Source: JANPJV01 sp031425695 (lineage in GTDB: Bacteria > Pseudomonadota > Gammaproteobacteria > Xanthomonadales > SZUA-5). Taken from it: a stretch of 7,799 bases of DNA. Positions 4,781 to 7,799 of this stretch are shown piece after piece (position 1 is the stretch's first letter; each line of letters starts with the position of its first letter). Location of the stretch: positions 1 through 7,799 of the forward strand of contig JANPJV010000305.1 of the NCBI GenBank assembly GCA_031425695.1, read 5' to 3'. A program made the translations under genes and the position numbers. The notes below the pieces were generated by a model that saw only the letters and a list, made by a program, of their open reading frames with translations, made no database searches and was not told the DNA's origin.

Positions 4781-7150
4781 GTGAAGAAAGGACTCCATCG
4801 AATCGCGTTGCTGCTCGCAGGCCTGTGCCTGGCGGCGTGCGCGCAATCGCCCTTCCAGCGCGACCGCGAGCCCGACCCAGCGCCTGCCGATGCTCGCCTG
4901 CGCGCCGAGGTTGCCGAGATCGCCCTGGCGGCCGACTTGGAGCCGGAGTCGGAAGACATGCGCAAGCCCGCGCCCGACATCAAGCCCGTGCCACGCGCAC
5001 AGGTGACGCCTGCGGATGCAGCCGATCCCAACATCGTCCCGGGCACTGGACGGCTGATCAACCTGGATGCCGCCCGCAAGGTGCCGCGACGCGTGCCTGA
5101 GCAGGGCAAGGCCAGCCTCAATTTCGCCGACATGCCGATCGCCGACGTGGTCAAGATGATTCTCGGCGACCTGCTCAACGAGAATTATGTGATCTCGGCC
5201 GGCGTCAGTGGCACGGTCACCTTCTCTACCGCGCGTCCAGTAACGCCGGAGCAGGCCTTCTCGGTGCTGGAGATGCTGCTCAGCTGGAACAACCTGGCGC
5301 TGGTCTACGTCGACGGCCAGTACTCGGTGGTGCCAGCGGCCAATGCGGTGCGCGGCAACCTGACCCCGCGCGTCGGTCCGGCGTCGTTGGCACGTGGCTA
5401 CGAGGTGCGCGCAGTGCCACTCGAGTACATCGCCGCGACCGAGATGGAGAAGCTGCTGCAGCCATATGCGAAGGAAGGATCGATCCTCAAGGCGGACAAT
5501 TCGCGCAGCCTGATCGTGCTCGCCGGCAGCAAGCGTGAGCTCGAGAACTACATGCAGACCATCGAAGTCTTCGATGTCGACTGGATCAAGGGCATGTCGA
5601 TCGGCCTGGTCACGCTCGACCAGGTCGAGGCCAAGACCCTGGCGCCCGAGCTCGACCAGATCTTCGGCGAGCAGTCCGGTTCGCCGCTCGCCGGCATGTT
5701 CCGTTTCGTGCCGATCGAGCGTCTCAATGCGGTGCTGGTGATTACCCCGCAGCGTCGCTACCTGGAAGAAGCCGAGCGCTGGATCGCGCGCCTCGACCAG
5801 GGTGGCAACACGCCGGGCGTGCGCCTCTATGTCTACGACGTCAAGAACGTCAAGGCGACCGATCTGGCCGATCGTCTCAACGAGATCTTCGGTGGCAGCG
5901 GTGGCGAAGGCCGTCCCGCCAACACCTCGTCGGCGGCTGGCAATGTCGCGCCTGGCCTGGTGCCGGTGGAGCTGTCCTCGTCCTCGGGAACGTCGATGAA
6001 TCTCAGCCAGCCGGGCGACAGCAAGACCTCTATCGAGAAGCGCAATACGCAGACGCCGTACGTGTCGAATCCGAATTCCTCGGACGCTTCGACCTTTCGT
6101 CCGGCGACGCCGACCGGCGCCCCGGTGGTGGCGGTGAACGGTGACCAGGGACTCGCCATCGTCGAAGGCGAGGAGATCCGCATCACGGCGGTCGAAGAGA
6201 ACAATCAGTTGATCGTGCGCGCTACTCCGGCGCAATACGAGGCGATCAGCGGTGCGGTACGCAAGCTCGATACAGTGCCGTTGCAGGTGCATATTGAAGC
6301 GCGCCTGCTGGATGTCTCGCTGACCAACAACCTGAGCTTCGGCGTCCAGTGGTACTTCGAGAACGCGCTCGGCAACCTGCCGTCGCTCGAGGCACCCGAC
6401 ACCGATGGCGCCTCTGCGTTCAACAAGGCGGCGATCCGCGGCGACGAGGCCGGGCAGATCCTGCCGGGTGGCGTGAGCTGGATTTTTGCCGGTCGCCGCG
6501 CAGGCGCGCTGGTGACCATGCTGCAGGACGAGGGTGACGTCAAAGTGCTGTCGGCGCCGTCAGTGATGGTGCTCAACAACACCGAGGCGCTGATCAACAT
6601 CGGCACGCAGATCCCGGTGGTCAGCAGCTTCATCAACCCGATCACCCAGCCCGGCGGCGGCAGCGGCCTCGGCCAGAGCCAGGTGCAGTTCCGCGACACC
6701 GGCATCACCCTCAACGTCAAGCCGCGCGTGAATCCGGGCGGCCTGGTGTTCATGGAGATCAAGGCCGAGCAGAGCACGCCGGGACCGGCCAGCAGCGCGG
6801 CGAGCTTCGGTGGCAACGTGGCGGTCGACCAGAAGACCATCGAGACCGAGGTCGCGGTGCAGAGCGGCGACACCGTGCTGCTCGGCGGCCTTATCCAGCA
6901 GAATGACAACAGCAGCAGCGCCGGCGTGCCTGGCCTGAAGAACATCCCGCTGCTCGGCAAGTTGTTCAGCACCAGCAAGCGCGACAACTCGCGCAAGGAG
7001 CTGCTGGTCCTGATCACGCCGACGGTGGTCCGCGGCGGTGCCGAGGAGGCCCGCGAGCTGACCGAGGAATACAAGAAGCGATTCCTCGGCCTCGAGCCAT
7101 TGCTCAAGGACATGGCCGACGCCGAAAAGGCACGCGAAGAGGTCGACTGA
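4781..7150 (+). CDS. gspD: T2SS outer-membrane secretin GspD (lipoprotein, XpsD-type)
   Basis: GspD forms the multimeric outer-membrane channel through which folded exoproteins leave. The 789-residue product begins at GTG 4781 with a lipoprotein signal peptide: KK, a hydrophobic core, then lipobox LAAC with Cys20; Ala follows, consistent with outer-membrane sorting. A Pro/charged linker (21-110) leads to N0 (about 111-190), N1 (about 205-269), N2 (about 270-343) and N3 (starting at 347). N3 is split by a Gly/Ser/Thr/Pro-rich loop at about 371-459 and resumes at EEIRITAVEENNQLIVRA. The secretin core includes VKVLSAPSVMVLNN (from about 587) and the secretin signature from GDTVLLGGL to GKLF (696-729). 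After the core, ELLVLITPTVVR is the usual last strand, followed by a charged helix. XpsD of Xanthomonas is likewise a lipoprotein, so a separate pilotin may not be needed (inference). It follows the xpsN-like gene after a hairpin-filled gap and is the last T2SS gene. Confidence 0.96.
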   Translation: MKKGLHRIALLLAGLCLAACAQSPFQRDREPDPAPADARLRAEVAEIALAADLEPESEDMRKPAPDIKPVPRAQVTPADAADPNIVPGTGRLINLDAARKVPRRVPEQGKASLNFADMPIADVVKMILGDLLNENYVISAGVSGTVTFSTARPVTPEQAFSVLEMLLSWNNLALVYVDGQYSVVPAANAVRGNLTPRVGPASLARGYEVRAVPLEYIAATEMEKLLQPYAKEGSILKADNSRSLIVLAGSKRELENYMQTIEVFDVDWIKGMSIGLVTLDQVEAKTLAPELDQIFGEQSGSPLAGMFRFVPIERLNAVLVITPQRRYLEEAERWIARLDQGGNTPGVRLYVYDVKNVKATDLADRLNEIFGGSGGEGRPANTSSAAGNVAPGLVPVELSSSSGTSMNLSQPGDSKTSIEKRNTQTPYVSNPNSSDASTFRPATPTGAPVVAVNGDQGLAIVEGEEIRITAVEENNQLIVRATPAQYEAISGAVRKLDTVPLQVHIEARLLDVSLTNNLSFGVQWYFENALGNLPSLEAPDTDGASAFNKAAIRGDEAGQILPGGVSWIFAGRRAGALVTMLQDEGDVKVLSAPSVMVLNNTEALINIGTQIPVVSSFINPITQPGGGSGLGQSQVQFRDTGITLNVKPRVNPGGLVFMEIKAEQSTPGPASSAASFGGNVAVDQKTIETEVAVQSGDTVLLGGLIQQNDNSSSAGVPGLKNIPLLGKLFSTSKRDNSRKELLVLITPTVVRGGAEEARELTEEYKKRFLGLEPLLKDMADAEKAREEVD

Positions 7151-7158
7151 GGCGGATG

Positions 7159-7428
7159 CGGCTCCCACGCAGCGTGGGTAGCAATTTGGATCCTCGCTCC
7201 CGCTTCGTGGGAATGAGGGGAGGGAGAGTGGGCTGTCACGCGGAACCGCGTGACAGCGCCCTCTCGCCCCGCCCCTCTCCCTTGAAGCATGGGAGGGGAG
7301 CAAAAATGATCCCCCTCCGGTAATGCGTCGGAAGGGGGAGCAAGAAAGGATCCTCCTCCCGTGATGCGTGGGAGAGGGAAAAAAAGATCCCCTCTCCCGC
7401 CTGCGCGAGAGGGGCAGGGGAGAGGGGC
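7159..7428. repeat. Array of REP-like palindromic units separated by GATCC
   Basis: Successive units each have a pyrimidine-rich arm, a short centre of the type GCxTGCG, a purine-rich arm, then an A-rich tail ending in GATCC. Clear units are about 7271-7312, 7311-7353, 7354-7390 and 7389-7428; a more diverged one is 7159-7193 (CCCACGC-A-GCGTGGG, then GGATCC). GATCC punctuates at 7189-7193, 7308-7312, 7349-7353 and 7386-7390, giving a period near 40 bases for the last units. Unit sequences differ in stem, but pairing is retained (for example CCCCCT-CCG with CGG-A-AGGGGG at 7311-7336). Such GC-rich extragenic palindromes are common in proteobacteria. Confidence 0.8.
7232..7257. repeat. Perfect 12-bp hairpin inside the palindromic array
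   Basis: GCTGTCACGCGG (7232-7243), loop AA, CCGCGTGACAGC (7246-7257). It is flanked by further complementary purine/pyrimidine runs (GGGAGAG at about 7222-7228 and CTCTCGCCCC at 7261-7270), so the whole 7214-7270 segment could fold as one long stem. Its sequence is unlike the neighbouring CCTCTCCC-type units. No T-run follows. Confidence 0.75.
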
Positions 7429-7432
7429 TTTT
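7389..7432 (+). terminator. Possible intrinsic terminator of the T2SS operon
   Basis: CCCCTCTCCC (7389-7398) pairs perfectly with GGGAGAGGGG (7418-7427) across a 19-base loop, and is followed by CTTTT (7428-7432). This is the only stem in the spacer with T residues on its 3' side on the + strand. The T-run is short and the loop is large, and the stem is also the last unit of the palindromic array, so termination is plausible rather than certain. Confidence 0.4.
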
Positions 7433-7531
7433 CGCGCGGTTTCGCGAACGAATTGCGTACTTTCCCCAGCCCTGTCAGCGAATCGCAGAGAGGGAAGCAC
7501 ATTCAGGCCGCCTGCGGCAAAAGCTTTACAC

Positions 7532-7537
7532 AAGGAG
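7532..7537 (+). promoter_or_regulatory. Shine-Dalgarno sequence of the downstream lipoprotein gene
   Basis: AAGGAG, 8 bases before ATG 7546. It decides the start of the partial lipoprotein gene. Confidence 0.8.
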
Positions 7538-7545
7538 TTTCAAGG

Positions 7546-7799
7546 ATGCATTCGAACAATTTCGCGATTCCATCGAGCGCGCGCGCCGTGCTGATGGCGT
7601 TGGCTGTCGCCGGTCTCGCTGCCTGCGGCACGACCGGCACCCAGCGTGCCGACGCCCCCGGGCGCCCGGGCCGCACCGACACGCCGGCCGCACCGCGCCT
7701 GGCGCCTGAAGAAGCCGTGCGCCTGCGCGCGATCAAGCGCTGGGAGATGCTCATCGACAAGCGCTACGAGGACGCCTATGCCTTCCTGTCCCCGGGCTA
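7546..7799 (+). CDS. Putative lipoprotein of unknown function, 3' truncated by window end
   Basis: The frame starts at ATG 7546 behind a good Shine-Dalgarno sequence and is still open at the window end (84 full codons). It begins MHSNNFAIPSSARA, has a hydrophobic core (VLMALAVAGLAA) and a lipobox LAAC with Cys27, so signal peptidase II processing is expected. Gly at +2 predicts outer-membrane sorting by the Lol rule. A Pro/Thr/Gly/Arg-rich flexible linker (28-52) follows, then the start of a folded domain: APEEAVRLRAIKRWEMLIDK, then RYEDAYAFLSPG. A 'RW..L....Y..AY.FLSPG' pattern resembles small NTF2-like or lipoprotein domains annotated as hypothetical in gammaproteobacteria, but I cannot name a family. 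It is separated from gspD by the palindromic spacer, so it is probably its own transcription unit. A role in secretion is not shown. Confidence 0.75.
   Translation, partial: MHSNNFAIPSSARAVLMALAVAGLAACGTTGTQRADAPGRPGRTDTPAAPRLAPEEAVRLRAIKRWEMLIDKRYEDAYAFLSPG

Larger units (their letters stand above)
7151..7545. other. gspD-lipoprotein spacer, 395 bp, palindromic array and 5' leader
   Basis: No gene is supported here. The first ~280 bases are palindromic GC-rich units (separate entries), ending in a terminator-like stem. The remaining 7433-7545 contain TTCGCGAA (7441-7448), a small GCCGC/GCGGC stem at 7507-7518, and the Shine-Dalgarno sequence of the next gene. A promoter for that gene is expected in 7433-7530, but I find no sequence with good -35 and -10 boxes at proper spacing. 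Confidence 0.7.

Noticed and set aside
4490..6292. 600-codon open frame on the minus strand, antisense to gspD
   Set aside because: It is rich in Arg, His and Asp in the pattern of a shadow frame of GC-rich coding DNA, has no domain I recognise, and lies over the highly conserved secretin gene and the hairpin spacer.
7159..7428. CRISPR array in the gspD 3' spacer
   Set aside because: Units are themselves palindromes with no unique spacers of constant length between exact repeats, and there are no cas genes.
6205..7533. 442-codon minus-strand open frame across the end of gspD and the spacer
   Set aside because: Ser/Pro/Arg-rich shadow of gspD, extended by the palindromic array, whose translations in both strands look alike (PSPHSR-type repeats).

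Overview
The window covers the 3' half of a type II secretion system (T2SS) operon, all on the + strand, plus the start of an unrelated-looking lipoprotein gene. The gene order is gspJ (5' end damaged), gspK, gspL, gspM, an xpsN-like gene, and gspD last. This order, with the secretin at the end and an XpsN-type protein instead of a PDZ-carrying GspC, is that of the Xanthomonas xps cluster. GspM is of the short 'subtype b' kind and GspD is a lipoprotein. With the high GC content and the GC-rich palindromic spacers, this suggests a gammaproteobacterium of the Xanthomonadales/Lysobacterales or a close relative. That is inference; no taxonomic marker is present.

Layout: 1-110 is C/G-homopolymer sequence that looks like a degraded contig end. 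gspJ (to 788) and gspK (1004-1915) encode minor pseudopilins of the pilus tip. gspL (2104-3234), gspM (3203-3811) and xpsN-like (3808-4563) overlap one another and encode the inner-membrane platform and its link to the outer membrane. gspD (4781-7150) encodes the secretin. A SecA/Sec-exported, pilotin-independent lipoprotein secretin is inferred from its lipobox. A 395-base palindrome-rich spacer follows, ending in a terminator-like hairpin. The last gene, beginning at 7546, encodes a new lipoprotein cut by the window end.

The genes themselves are orthodox. What stands out is the spacers. Three junctions inside the operon (J-K 215 bp, K-L 188 bp, N-D 217 bp) carry repeat or palindromic DNA. 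J-K has a ~46-base imperfect inverted repeat. K-L and N-D carry related copies of one repeat family in opposite orientation, so they flank the L-M-N block. The gspD 3' spacer holds a short array of ~40-base palindromic units separated by GATCC. I see no new enzymatic or defence system here; the unexplained material is this repeat architecture.

A second point of interest is that gspL-gspM-xpsN-gspD parallels pilMN-pilO-pilP-pilQ in both order and domain content, with GspL looking like a PilM+PilN fusion that keeps a PilN-like FNLLP motif just before its membrane helix.
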